Below, piece by piece: positions 23,599 through 33,975 of a stretch of 64,000 bases of DNA (the first letter of the stretch is position 1; every line of letters starts with the position of its first letter). The position numbers were made by a program, and so were the translations under genes. A model generated the notes under the pieces. That model was not told the origin of the DNA and did no database searches. It saw only the letters and a list, made by a program, of their open reading frames with translations. The DNA lies in NCBI GenBank assembly GCA_036936605.1, contig JAUPFV010000004.1:141776973-141840972 (forward strand). Reading direction: 5' to 3'. This DNA is from Limnanthes douglasii subsp. nivea. Lineage: Eukaryota > Streptophyta > Magnoliopsida > Brassicales > Limnanthaceae.

Positions 23599-26500
23599 TT
23601 ACTCACAGTACAATTTCAAGTGCTCTATGTTCCAAGGGTGCTTGAGCATCCTCCCTTCTCGATCTGATAACCTGTAGGAACCTGGTTTGACCCTCATTGT
23701 AACTTCGTAAGGACCTTCCCAATTCGGGGCCAATTTTCCGAGGTGTTTATCCTTGGTGTGAAGAAATACTTTTCGCAACACTAGATCGCCAATTTTGAAT
23801 TCCCTTCTTTTAACTTTGGCATCATACCTGCTTCTCATTAACATTTGATAATGGATCACATTTAAATGTGCCTTGACCCTTTTTTCTTCCAACAAATCAA
23901 GTTCCACTCTTCTAGCCTCATCATTATCTGCCTCGGAATATTGTAGTAGTCTATAAGAGGGTAACGTAGATTCAGCAGGGCACACAGCGTCCATCCCATA
24001 TACTAAAGAAAAGGGGGTCTCTTTTGTAGCCTCTCTAGGAGTTGTTCTATATGCCCATAATACTTCTTGGAGAAAATTTGGCCATTTCCCTGCTGCTCCT
24101 GCCAAATTTTTCTTCAAGCCATCCAAAATAGATCTATTCGTAACTTCTACCTGTCCATTTGCCTGGGGATGGAAAGGAGTGGAAAAGCACTGCTGTATCC
24201 CTTTCGAAGAGCAAAAAGAGTCCATTTCCTTGTTATTAAATTGGGGACCATTATCAGTTGTTATTTTCCGAGGTACTCCAAAACGGTAACAAATGTTGCT
24301 TTGAATAAACTTGATTACATCCTTAGCCTTTGTCCCAGCTAATGGTTCTGCCTCTGCCCACTTCGAAAAATAATCGACCGCAACGATAATCATTTGTCTT
24401 CCACCAGAAGCCATAGGTAATGGTCCCACTAAATCAATTCCCCACCTATCGAAAGGAACCGCCTCTGAAATCGTCATTAGGGGTACCGCTGGTTTGTGTA
24501 TTAAATTTGCATATCTTTGGCATGTGTCACAACTTCGAACTAACGACTTGGCATCTTGCAAAATTGTAGGCCAATAATATCCAGCCAACAATACCCTACG
24601 TGTTAAAGCTCTAAACCCACAATGAGCTGATCCGTCTCCATCATGCAATTCGGACAGAACATTCTGAGACTCATCCTTACTCAAACATCGTAGTAAAGGT
24701 TTCGAAGCAGACTTCTTGTATAATACTCCATCCAGTACCACATAGCCAAAGGATTTGTACTTTATTTTCTTGAGCAATTGTTTATCCATAGGCAATATTC
24801 CATTCGAAATAAAGTTTAACAAGTCAAACCTCCAATCTCCTCGAGCGCACGTCGGATTATTTACCACCTCGTCAACAACTTCACATTGCTCAGAATTCGA
24901 TCTGATCGAAGGCGATGGTTGGGTTACAATCCATGGGTATTCTTCTGAATAAGCCATCGTTGCCAAAGAATCAGCCATAGTGTTGTTTCCTCTTCGAATA
25001 TGTTCCACTTCGACATTTTCAAACTGCGCCATCATCCCCCGAAGTTCTTGTAGGTACAAAACCAAACGCTCCTTTTTAGCTTCTGATACCCCTTTAACAT
25101 GGTTAACTACCAACTGTGAATCTGTTTCCAAGCGCACAAACATTGCTCCACAAATCTTCGCTAACCGCAACCCTGCTAGCACAGCCTCATATTCAGCTTC
25201 GTTATTTGAAGCATGAAAGCCAAATTTTATAGCTTGAAACATAAATTCCCCCGTTGGTGCCACCAATTCTACTCCTGCACTTGACCCTTTACTACTGGAT
25301 CCCCCATCAGTTCGTATTGTCCACGTCGGATTCTCATTCACCTTTTCTGCATCTTTCTCCTCGGATCTGCTTGAGTGAAACTCCACCAAAAAATCTGCTA
25401 AAGCTTGAGCTTTGATAGCTGTTCGAGGAGAAAATAGCACATCGAAATCTCCCAGTTCCACAGACCACTTGGTCATTCTCCCTGAAATGTCTGGTTTTTG
25501 CAAAACATTTTTTAACGGATATGAAGTTCGAACTACAATTGTATGTGCCTGGAAGTAAGGGCGCATTTTTCTTGCTGCTACTACTATACACAGTGCCAAT
25601 TTTTCGAGCTTCAAGTAGCGTTTCTCAGCATCAACCAAACTTTTGCTAACATAGTAGACTGGCTTCGAAATTTTTGTGTCCTCACTGATCAAAACTGCGC
25701 TTACTGCATAATCTGACACTGCTATATACAAAAATAACTGCTCACCTTTCCGAGGCTTTGTTAATATTTCAGGAGAGGACAAAAGATTTTTTATCTTCAA
25801 AAAGGCTTCTTCACAATCCGAAGTCCACTCAAAATTATTGGGTTTACGCAGCACCTGGAAAAAAGGCAAGCACTTATCTGAAAAACGAGAAATGAATCTG
25901 TTCAGAGCTGCTAACCTGCCTGTTAACATTTGCACTTCTTTGATATTCCGAGGTGAAGACATCAATATCAAAGCCTTCAACTGTTCTGGATCCACCTCGA
26001 TTCCTCTTTCACTAATCATATACCCCAAAAATTTGCCAGATCGGACTCCAAATGTGCATTTTTCTGGGTTCAACTTCAATTGGATGGCTCTAAGATTCAA
26101 AAACGTCTCTTCTAAATCATCAATATGCTCATCATCACTTTCGCTTTTAACAAGCATGTCATCGATGTACACTTCGATATTTCTCCCAATCTGTGAAGCG
26201 AACGCCTTATTCATCAGCCTCTGATATGTTGACCCAGCATTTTTTAATCCGAACGGCATTACTTTATAGCAGTGCAGGCCTCTATCAGTAATAAAAGTTG
26301 TGCTTTCTTCATCATCTGGATTCATTCGAATCTGATTATACCCCGAAAAAGCATCCATGAAAGTCAAGATTTTATTTCCCGAAGTTGAATCCACTAACTG
26401 ATCGATTCGAGGCACCGGGAAAGGATCTTTTGGACAGGCTCTATTCAAATCCGTGAAGTCCACGCACATTCGCCATTTTCCATTCTTCTTTTTCACCACC

Positions 26501-26904
26501 ACCGGATTAGCCGTCCACCTCGGATAATTGGCCTCCCTTATGTGCCCCATCTTGTATAATCGATCCACTTCGGCAACTATGGCCTCAGATTTCTCCAATG
26601 AAAAAGCCCTTCTTTTTTGGATAATTGGTTTGACCTTCGGATCAACAGCTAGGCTATGACATATGATGTTGCTTGGGACCCCTACTACGTCTTCGGATCT
26701 CCAGGCAAACACATCCAAATTTTCAGACAAAAAATTCAACAACTTTTCTCGCATCGACAAAGATAACAGAGTGCCAATTCGAAGTACCCTGCCATTATTA
26801 AAAATATATTCCTCTATTTCTTCATTGATCACTACAGAACTCGGGGTTGACCTCGGATCATCAATTCCCTCGTCTGTTTCACCACAAGACAACCCCCCAA
26901 ACTG
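23599..26904 (-). CDS. pol: pol of Tat copy B: reverse transcriptase, RNase H (two), integrase
   Basis: About 1,100 residues in the same frame as gag, from which it is separated by one TAG. There is no ATG at its start, so it is probably made by readthrough. Residue numbers count from the codon at 26892. Reverse transcriptase spans about 100-300 with the catalytic YIDD at 242-245. The resident RNase H follows at 370-500. A second, archaeal-type RNase H lies at 525-645 (RTDGGSS, LETDSQL, ADSLA). Integrase has an HHCC finger (about 750-795, CDTCQRY) and the D,D,E core at GIDLVGP (820), TTDNGPQ (880) and NGQVEVTNR (916). The C-terminus has the usual barrel-like region and no chromodomain. All catalytic residues are present, so it is potentially active. 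Confidence 0.93.
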   Translation of the reverse strand, partial: QFGGLSCGETDEGIDDPRSTPSSVVINEEIEEYIFNNGRVLRIGTLLSLSMREKLLNFLSENLDVFAWRSEDVVGVPSNIICHSLAVDPKVKPIIQKRRAFSLEKSEAIVAEVDRLYKMGHIREANYPRWTANPVVVKKKNGKWRMCVDFTDLNRACPKDPFPVPRIDQLVDSTSGNKILTFMDAFSGYNQIRMNPDDEESTTFITDRGLHCYKVMPFGLKNAGSTYQRLMNKAFASQIGRNIEVYIDDMLVKSESDDEHIDDLEETFLNLRAIQLKLNPEKCTFGVRSGKFLGYMISERGIEVDPEQLKALILMSSPRNIKEVQMLTGRLAALNRFISRFSDKCLPFFQVLRKPNNFEWTSDCEEAFLKIKNLLSSPEILTKPRKGEQLFLYIAVSDYAVSAVLISEDTKISKPVYYVSKSLVDAEKRYLKLEKLALCIVVAARKMRPYFQAHTIVVRTSYPLKNVLQKPDISGRMTKWSVELGDFDVLFSPRTAIKAQALADFLVEFHSSRSEEKDAEKVNENPTWTIRTDGGSSSKGSSAGVELVAPTGEFMFQAIKFGFHASNNEAEYEAVLAGLRLAKICGAMFVRLETDSQLVVNHVKGVSEAKKERLVLYLQELRGMMAQFENVEVEHIRRGNNTMADSLATMAYSEEYPWIVTQPSPSIRSNSEQCEVVDEVVNNPTCARGDWRFDLLNFISNGILPMDKQLLKKIKYKSFGYVVLDGVLYKKSASKPLLRCLSKDESQNVLSELHDGDGSAHCGFRALTRRVLLAGYYWPTILQDAKSLVRSCDTCQRYANLIHKPAVPLMTISEAVPFDRWGIDLVGPLPMASGGRQMIIVAVDYFSKWAEAEPLAGTKAKDVIKFIQSNICYRFGVPRKITTDNGPQFNNKEMDSFCSSKGIQQCFSTPFHPQANGQVEVTNRSILDGLKKNLAGAAGKWPNFLQEVLWAYRTTPREATKETPFSLVYGMDAVCPAESTLPSYRLLQYSEADNDEARRVELDLLEEKRVKAHLNVIHYQMLMRSRYDAKVKRREFKIGDLVLRKVFLHTKDKHLGKLAPNWEGPYEVTMRVKPGSYRLSDREGRMLKHPWNIEHLKLYCE

Positions 26905-26910
26905 CTAACT
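26899..26910 (-). other. gag-pol stop codon in a readthrough-like context
   Basis: The only barrier between gag and pol is TAG at 26907-26905, followed by CAGTTT. This is one base from the known leaky context TAG-CAR-YYA. Upstream and downstream frames are identical. Confidence 0.6.
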
Positions 26911-29370
26911 CTCCATGAGATCATCAGAACTTTTACCACGTAACCTAAATGCAGCAGCATAACATTCTCTTGCCACCTTTTGGTCACTTCGGACTACACC
27001 AACTCTGTCCTCGACCACATACTTCAGACACTGATGAACTGTAGAAACTACAGCGTACATTTTGGCCAACCATGATCTCCCAAGAATAGCGTTGTAACTT
27101 GATGGACAATCCACCACCACAAAAAGTACCTGCACTTTCTTCTTGAAAGGCCCTTTCCCCAAGGAAATTTCACCTTCGAATTCACCTATCACAATTGCTG
27201 ATGCGCCAGTAAACCCAATGATAGTCCTCTCTGATTTTTCTATTCGAGGTGGTGCAGTCAACCTATCATACGTTGACTTAAAAAGCACATTAGCAGAGCT
27301 TCCTGTGTCGATCAACACTCGTCGAATCTCCACCCCGCATACTTCTGCTCCAATGACTACTGCATCCTCATGTGGCCCCGTGATGCCCCTCAAATCATCT
27401 CCGTCGAATATTATAAAAGGCACATCCTTTCTGCTGCTTAGATGTGCCGATGCACCTCCCTCAATTTGTCGTGTTAAGTTTACTATATGCCTCTTCCTCG
27501 AATTATTGGTGTTGTTGGTCATCGAATCCCCTCCAAATATGGTTAATGATTCAAAAAAGGCACACAGATCTCGAACACGTCCCTGACGCATCGGCTCATC
27601 TATCGACATTAACAAAAGTCGGCTGGGGTCTGGTTCGACATATTCCGAGGCTACATCAAAACCATCTGCCTCACCTGCAACATCTAAAATCATTAACGCA
27701 GTTTCCTGCTTGGAATTGGGATTACCTCCTTTAGGAGCTGTTGTCTTGGCATTCTTCCTGACATACTCCAACAGCTTTCCATTTTCGATCAGAACTTGCA
27801 TCTCCTTCTTCAGAGCAATGCAATCATTTGTATCATGGCCGATGTCCTCATGATACCTACAAAATTTATTATTGCGCTCCTCCCTTGGCCTGTTGATAGC
27901 TGGTGGCTTTCTAAAATTGATTGTTCCTCTTGTTTTTTCATATATTGAAGCCACACTCTCAGTTAAATCTGCATAGTAATCCGGCCTCACCCACACATTC
28001 GACCTGGACCTATACTGCTGCTGATTGTTAGAATTATGCTGATTATATCCCCCTTGATACGAGTTCGAGGCTCCTCGGTTAGAAACATTTTGGTTGTTCT
28101 TCGGACGCGAAGGATTGTTGTTTGAGACGTTAGATTGTCCACCCCCCTTTTGAACAATACTTACACCTCCTCGAACCCTCGTTGATTCTTCGACCTTAAT
28201 CTGGTCCTCTACCTGAGCCATAAGAGCTCCAAAGGTTAACGCCCTGCGCCTCGTAGTCTCATCGGCTAAATCCCCAGGCAACAGCCCCTGCCTGAACGCT
28301 GCCATAGCCACACTTTCCTCACAGTCATCCAGCTCAGCCTTTGTTGACACAAACCTCTTGGTATAATCCTTCAATTTCTCTCCCACAGCCTGCTTGCACT
28401 GTATTATCGTGTCTCCATTGGCTCTCATCTCCTTGCTTCCCACAAATTGTCTGCGAAAAGCAGTATAGAAACTTCTGAAATTTGCAATCGATTCCTTAGG
28501 AATCTTATTAAACCATTTTAACGCAGTTCCCTTAAACGTTTGAGAAAAAGCTCTACACACCAATCTATCATCATCTTCAAAATTAGTCATGTAGTTTTTA
28601 AATTGTTCGATGTGGTCATCGGGATCTTGAGTCCCATCAAACTTATCAACTTTAGAAATATCAAAACGCCTCGGTAATGGCACTGATCTGATCTCCTTCA
28701 CCAATGGTGAGTCCCTCCAATCAACCCCCTGGACATACTGGTCCTCAATTCTCATCCCCACAGTTGCATATAAGCTGGACTCACCTTCATACTTCCGAGG
28801 CGAACCCCTCCGAGGCGAGTATTTCCGAGGTGAGTATACTCGCCTCTCTTTCTTTTTCCTTCCTTCCCTGTACATTTTAGATGGCCGGAGCTCACGCTCT
28901 GCCCCTCCTGAACGGACTCGAGAACGTTCGTACCTCGGTGTTTCATCAGATTCAGAATCTTCAAAATCCTCCTCATCACTAAAATTTTCATACAGTCGCC
29001 TTTGCAACTTTTCCTTCCTCTTCTTTATCCCGCTATACTCTTTTTTTTGTTCAGACCGTGCCCTACGCTGCTCATAATGATCATCACCCTCATCCATCGA
29101 CTGATCAGACTGATCAGTACGATCACCACCTGATATCTTAGATCTAAGTCTAGCACCGTCATTATTATCTCCCTTCTTTTTTATCAATTCGTCAAGCTCA
29201 GCCACCTTCCTAATCATTTCATTCATTTTTCCTTCAAAGTCAAATTGAACAGGTTGAATTGGAACAAATTTACCTGCCTCTTGCAGATCAGATTTCAGCG
29301 TTTCCATCGCCTTGCGAACGGATGGATTGTCACCTTCCTCCGGATTCATCTTCAAACAGCGAAAAATCAA
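26905..29370 (-). CDS. gag: gag and protease of Tat copy B
   Basis: 821 residues from an ATG 104 bp inside the 5' LTR. The first 200 residues are charged and low-complexity (Arg/Ser/Glu). The retrotransposon gag (capsid) domain covers about 230-400 (LPRRFDISKVDKFDG, then ALKWFNKIP). A CxxH...GH...C motif near 505 (FCRYHEDIGHDTNDC) replaces the usual zinc knuckle. Aspartic protease follows, with the active site DTGSSANVLF at about 688. The protein would form the particle and process the polyprotein. It ends at TAG, after which pol continues in frame. No internal stops. Confidence 0.92.
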   Translation of the reverse strand: MIFRCLKMNPEEGDNPSVRKAMETLKSDLQEAGKFVPIQPVQFDFEGKMNEMIRKVAELDELIKKKGDNNDGARLRSKISGGDRTDQSDQSMDEGDDHYEQRRARSEQKKEYSGIKKRKEKLQRRLYENFSDEEDFEDSESDETPRYERSRVRSGGAERELRPSKMYREGRKKKERRVYSPRKYSPRRGSPRKYEGESSLYATVGMRIEDQYVQGVDWRDSPLVKEIRSVPLPRRFDISKVDKFDGTQDPDDHIEQFKNYMTNFEDDDRLVCRAFSQTFKGTALKWFNKIPKESIANFRSFYTAFRRQFVGSKEMRANGDTIIQCKQAVGEKLKDYTKRFVSTKAELDDCEESVAMAAFRQGLLPGDLADETTRRRALTFGALMAQVEDQIKVEESTRVRGGVSIVQKGGGQSNVSNNNPSRPKNNQNVSNRGASNSYQGGYNQHNSNNQQQYRSRSNVWVRPDYYADLTESVASIYEKTRGTINFRKPPAINRPREERNNKFCRYHEDIGHDTNDCIALKKEMQVLIENGKLLEYVRKNAKTTAPKGGNPNSKQETALMILDVAGEADGFDVASEYVEPDPSRLLLMSIDEPMRQGRVRDLCAFFESLTIFGGDSMTNNTNNSRKRHIVNLTRQIEGGASAHLSSRKDVPFIIFDGDDLRGITGPHEDAVVIGAEVCGVEIRRVLIDTGSSANVLFKSTYDRLTAPPRIEKSERTIIGFTGASAIVIGEFEGEISLGKGPFKKKVQVLFVVVDCPSSYNAILGRSWLAKMYAVVSTVHQCLKYVVEDRVGVVRSDQKVARECYAAAFRLRGKSSDDLMES

Positions 29371-29454
29371 ACGAAATATGAAAATTCGAACGAAAAACCT
29401 TTAAAAACGAGAATTCGGACGTCGATTTTTGATCTGTTGATCAAGGTATCCTCG

Positions 29455-29472
29455 CCCCTCTTTCTAGCGCCA
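29455..29472 (-). promoter_or_regulatory. Primer binding site of Tat copy B
   Basis: Three bases after the 5' LTR the minus strand reads TGGCGCTAGAAAGAGG, starting with the TGG that pairs with a tRNA CCA end. I cannot name the tRNA with confidence. Confidence 0.7.
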
Positions 29473-29475
29473 ATT

Positions 29476-29759
29476 TGGTGTGAATTTAAGTTGTGTCGAG
29501 AGAATTAAGAACAGAGAATCTTCAAAGAGAACTTTTAGAAGTGTTAAGTGCCTCTGAATATTTCATAAGTCAAAATAACCTTTTCAGCCTCCTTAAATAG
29601 GCAGGGTGAATTAGTTAGGAAAACGGTTACATATTAATATATTTATGATTTAAACCTTATGTTTCTCCTAAAGCCTAATTTAATCCTATATTTACAGAAA
29701 TTATCATTTTAGCCCTTATTAATTACACTCAAGTCCCTAAGGAATATCTTTCCTTATCA
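29476..29759 (-). repeat. 5' LTR of Tat copy B
   Basis: 284 bp, apparently identical to the 3' LTR. In element orientation a TATA-like CTATTTAAGG lies in the middle and probably drives gag-pol. Followed outside by AGATT. Confidence 0.96.
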
Positions 29760-29764
29760 AGATT

Positions 29765-30483
29765 ATGGTCCCTAAGAGTGACAACTTAACAAAATTTAAC
29801 TTTTTATTTAGAATATACTTTGAGTTTTGAATTTAAATTCAAAATTTAAATACTATATATATGTATATAGTTGTCCAAAAAAATAACACAGTTTATTTGT
29901 TGAAAAATATGGTTCATTGTTCGAGAGAAAACAGAGAAAACATAAATATAAAAAAAACTAAAATTGATGACTGATTAAATTTGATTTAATCCTTCACAAA
30001 CAAACCATCAAAATCATCAACTTTGGAAATCGAAGAATTATACTTTATCATGTAAGTATTTTTATGTAGTATAAGATAGACTGTGATTCGTGAATGTTAA
30101 GTTTATATATAGAAATACAAAATTTATAATTCACTTTTGATACGGAAATATTTGACCTTGGCACGAATATAAGTTTGAAACCTATATAGATAATCAAACT
30201 TTAGCTCAAATGGAAAGTTTATTACGTGTCAAGCTTTTCCCAGCTATGCACAAACAGAACTCGTTCTATATGCTTGTTACCAAACCCTAGTTAAAAATAT
30301 CTCTCTTTACTTGTACCTCTAGGGAGATCTTAAAGTCGAACGAGAGATAAGAGTCATCGTAACCGTCAATAGAGTCGCATAGTGATTTGACATAATCATT
30401 ATGACCAAAATAATTATCCCGAACAATAGCGTAACGAGGATCAGAATATAATGGTGTCCTAGACGTTCTGATTATTATAATAT

Positions 30484-30543
<60 letters not shown>

Positions 30544-30705
30544 AAATAAATTAAAATAAGATACAAAATGGTTATAACAAATATGGTTTATATTAAAATC
30601 TCAAATATTGAATTATCATTGTCATGACATAATATAGGTTACACAAATAACTAAAATATGATTACAAAAAAACTAAAATGAAAACATGAATCTAAGTTAA
30701 TTTTA
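29765..30705. other. Spacer with (TA)n, nothing else recognised
   Basis: AT-rich sequence. A TA microsatellite occupies 30486-30541. No coding homology seen. Confidence 0.6.
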
Positions 30706-30709
30706 CTTG

Positions 30710-31035
30710 TACTTTCCTCTTACTCATCTCTTGAAAATGTTGAAGGATAATTGTGTTACTAATCGTGGTAAATACCTTTTTCCACAAATGTCACCAAACA
30801 ATCATTAAACCATGGATCACTCATTCTATTTCTCAACTCATTCTTCACATAATTCAAACTTGAGAAGCTCGCTCAACAATCTTCGTTGCTACGGGTAAAA
30901 GTAAAGCCAACTTCAAAAGCTCATAATCCAATTGAGGATTTTATGCTTTTTGGTATTCACAATAATCCTAGAAAGTTCTGCAAGTCCTTTCAACTTGCGT
31001 CTCTCTACGGTTAACTTCAGTAATTAAATTAGAGA
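30710..31035 (-). pseudogene. hAT transposase C-terminal remnant
   Basis: The minus strand encodes LPVATKIVER, then after a one-base deletion SFSSLNYVKNELRNRMSD and NDCLVTFVEKGIYHD before a stop. This is the hAT dimerisation domain (family pattern VERAFSAMNIVKNRLRNRM). Frameshift and missing N-terminus show a dead fragment. Confidence 0.8.
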
Positions 31036-31197
31036 CATTTGTATTTGATCATTTATAGTTAGGAGTTGTTTTAAAATATCTATGCATCATATAATGACAA
31101 ATAAAAAAAAAACTCAATAAAAAAACTTAGCAAAGCGAAATAAAAATTATGATTTATATAGGTCTATTTGCTATTAAATTGAACTCTACAACTCTCT

Positions 31198-31427
31198 TTT
31201 TTTTTTCTTTTTTTTCGGAGGGAACCCGCAGCCGCTACTCAGAGTGCAATGAGTGCGCACAGGGTAAACCCTCAGTCTGACGCGATAGCCTGCAAACCAA
31301 CGCCAGAAGGTAAACCACACAAGGTGACAGGCTCAGCCGAGAAAGCGTATGTAGAGGGACTCGAACTCATGATCTTTTGGTCATAAGAATGCCATACTCA
31401 ACCAACTCGGCTACCCCCTTGGGGGCT
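31198..31427 (-). mobile_element. tRNA-derived SINE
   Basis: On the minus strand the element opens with a tRNA-like head: box A TAGCCGAGTTGGTT and box B GAGTTCGAGTCCC, the two internal RNA polymerase III promoter boxes. A tRNA-unrelated body follows and a tail of A runs at the plus-strand left end. It is flanked by a perfect 15-bp duplication ACTCTACAACTCTCT (31183-31197 and 31428-31442). Confidence 0.92.
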
Positions 31428-31490
31428 ACTCTACAACTCTCTAATTGTATTAAGAATTGATTTTATTTTATTTTAATACATTTATTTTAT

Positions 31491-32949
31491 GGGCAAGGCT
31501 AAATTGGGACCCCATTTGGCTATAATGAGACCCCTCTATAATGAGACCCCATTTGGCTATAATAAGACCCAAAAAAGACCCATTTATCCCTGATATAAAA
31601 ACCTTGTTTTCAGCCATTTTCTCTCTTCTTCTCTTTTCTCTCTCCCAAAATCACTCAAAATCTCGAAAAAAAAACGCAAGATTTCTCCAATCCGACATTA
31701 CAAAGAGCTTAAGGTACGAATCCTTTACATATTCATGTAATTTTTAAGCATTTTACTTTAGTATTTTTAGTGATATTTAGAGTTTAGGGATCTTGATAAA
31801 AAATCCGATTTTCATGTATATGTAGTTGTTTTTTTGGAAAAATAGTTGTAGATTCGTGTTAGTCCATGCATTAGGAATATTTTGGTACTTTGGTTTTCGA
31901 ATTTGGGTTGGTTTTTACAGGTTTGGGTTGAATCTAGATCTAGGGTTTCGAAGGGCTGCTGGGTTTACAAATTCGCGAACAGGCACTTCGCAACCCGTGC
32001 AAAATCACGAAGTGCCTGTTTGCAATTTTGCACTTTCATGGAAAGGTGAAGACAAAGAAAAGTCGGGTCGAATGAACTGCAGAATCATTGGGTTTAGTTG
32101 TGGAAAGCAAAGACAATGAGGATGAGAGAGTGAATAATCATAAGCAAAAAAAAGTCAGTTCAATGCAATTGAAAAATCTGCAGTAGGAGCTCAATGCACT
32201 ACTCCCACGTCCATTGCAACCAAAGACATTTTCGCGTCGATATTTGGCGGGGGCTGGTATGTCATCTCTCTTGCAACATCAAATTGAAGAAATATCCACA
32301 CAGAAGCTCGGTGATAGCAAGAATACATAAGATAATAAAAGAAGAAAGTTGATGGTCATGGGTCAAGATTGCATAGAACCGTTTCTGGCACTTCGCAATG
32401 CTGCTACTGATGTGATGGATATGAAAGAAACAGGAGAAAAGCGGAGGAACACCGAAACTTTACTGAGAAAAAGAAGAGGAGAAGGAACGTTTTTGTGACC
32501 AGCGAAGGAATCAAAAGAGGCAGCTAAAATAATTGATACTGCATTTCCCCTTCTCTTGTACTTTTGATTTTGTAGTTTCCCCCTAGGATCAGATGGTTTT
32601 GTAAAAAAATAGCAAGCAATGATATTTATGTTTTAATTTCTGATTGCATATCAGAATATAAACGATATAGTTATAATTCGAGTCGTTATTTAAAAACAAA
32701 TGACCAATTTCGATGTTCGATGATCAACCACATTTCTTGTTTTGGAATTTTGGCATACAAAATGCTACAATAGAGTTTTTAGTTAGTTTAGAGAGAGAAA
32801 GCTCTAGGGAGAAGTTGGAGAAAAGTTGGTTTTTAGTTAGAAACTTGGACTTATAAATTAAGGGAAAAACAGACATTTCACATTGAAGAAAAAAATTCTG
32901 AATTTGGGGTCTCATTATAGCCAAATGGGGTCCCAATATAGCCTAGCCC
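31491..32949. mobile_element. Non-autonomous MULE related to the 9.8-kb element
   Basis: 1,459 bp with 45-bp terminal inverted repeats, more than 90% alike, beginning GGGCAAGGCTAAATTGGGAC on the left. A perfect 9-bp duplication TTATTTTAT flanks it (31482-31490, 32950-32958). The motif GGCTATAATGAGACCCC and variants occur four times at the left end and twice at the right. The left subterminal sequence (an ATATAAAAACC box, then a CT-rich leader) parallels 34980-35100 of the large element. It has no transposase. It sits inside the left LTR of the TRIM-like element. Confidence 0.93.
32200..32600 (+). pseudogene. Possible captured gene fragment in the non-autonomous MULE
   Basis: A protein-like reading runs here with a few stops: [18 protein letters not shown], then GQDCIEPFLALRNAATDVMD, then KRRNTETLLRKRRGEG. 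The base composition is richer in G+C than the flanks and the end resembles a 3' untranslated region. I do not recognise the gene. If real, the element is a Pack-MULE. Confidence 0.4.
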
Positions 32950-33975
32950 TTATTTTATTTCCTTGTAATCTAATTTAGGGTTTTTAACATCTATTATATA
33001 AAGCCTCGTATGCCTTAAATTATTTTAATTTTTTAGAATGACATATTTTTTATCTCTGAAAATTTTGTTATTTGTTACCCTTAGATTAGGGTTTCATCAT
33101 GTTACCCTTGAATTAGGGTTTCATCTATCGTTGCTTCTTCTTTAATCTTCATCGCGTCATCAGTTTGGTATCATAGCCTCAGTCTCTGCTACGGGGCAAG
33201 CATGTGTCTGAATTCTGATTTCACTGATTCAAGGTCTAAAAGAGAGAACAACATCTATGGTCATGAAGATCTCGAAGATTGTTTAGTATGAGGCGACACA
33301 CCAGGTGTTTCGATGACAATTGCATTGATCGTTTGGCTACCAATCGTCGGATCAAGGTAAAACTTTCTTATCGAGATGTTGTCTCAGACTATGAAGAAGT
33401 TTTCGAAACCAATTTTTCATCCACTGGACATGGGGTGTTGTTTTCAGGCTATGAAAAGGCTTTCGAAACCAAAAACAATTCATCAACTGGATAGCTTCAA
33501 TGTGACTTTGAATAAGGGACACTCGAGAAGAATTTATCTTATTCCGATAAGGTCAACAATTATAATTCCCAATGTTACATTTGAAAAAATAAAATAAAAT
33601 AATTTTGGTTGTTGATGGTGATGATGCTCGGAATTCGAGGTAGAATTCTTGTCAACCAGAGGAGGATGATGTAGCCTAAAAATTCCAAACAAAAATTTAT
33701 TTTATTTTATTCAAATATCTTATCAAATCTAATTGTATTAAGATTTTATTTTATTTTATTTTAATACATTTATTTTATTTCCTTGTAATCTAATTTGGGT
33801 TTTGAGCAGCTATTATATAAGTCATCACATGCCTTAAATTATTTTAAGTTTAATATATTGTTTATCTCTGAAAATTTTATTCTTTGTTACCTTTAGATTA
33901 GGGTTTTTTTCATGTTACCCTTGAATTAGGGTTTCATCTATCGTTGCTTCTTCTTCTATCTCCGCCGCGTCATCA

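Larger units (their letters stand above)
19442..29759 (-). mobile_element. Complete Tat-lineage Ty3/gypsy retrotransposon with antisense gene, copy B
   Basis: 10,318 bp, bounded by direct 284-bp LTRs that look identical base for base, each TGGTGTG...TTATCA on the plus strand. It is flanked by a perfect 5-bp target duplication AGATT (19437-19441 and 29760-29764). The minus strand carries the primer binding site, gag with protease, and pol with reverse transcriptase, two RNase H domains and integrase. A spliced gene on the plus strand lies between pol and the 3' LTR. Identical LTRs imply a very recent insertion. Tat elements (Ogre, Retand and Grande groups) are known for extra ORFs and a second, archaeal-type RNase H. 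Confidence 0.95.
31437..33975 (+). mobile_element. Small non-autonomous LTR element (TRIM-like), left LTR truncated and interrupted
   Basis: The right LTR is 33670-33975 (TGTAGCC...GTCATCA). A matching left LTR is split: 31437-31490, then 32950-33162 beyond a MULE insertion; its first part is missing. After the left LTR comes TGGTATCATAGC (33166-33177), one base from the initiator-Met tRNA primer site. Before the right LTR is a polypurine tract AGAGGAGGATGA (33658-33669). The 0.5-kb interior has a short ORF at 33279-33494 with no recognised domain, so it must use proteins from another element. Confidence 0.72.

Noticed and set aside
24067..27734. Plus-strand ORFs at 24067-24342, 25838-26224, 27143-27586 and others
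   Set aside because: They are shadows of the intact gag and pol genes on the opposite strand and show no domain of their own.
30287..30544. ORF with long Ile-Tyr repeats (similarly 61059-61268)
   Set aside because: It is a translation of a (TA)n microsatellite.
31340..31427. tRNA gene on the minus strand
   Set aside because: Box A and box B are present, but the sequence continues into a SINE body with A-tail and a 15-bp target duplication.
33279..33597. Overlapping ORFs inside the TRIM-like element as genes
   Set aside because: Short, no recognised domain, and located between a primer site and polypurine tract of a non-autonomous element.
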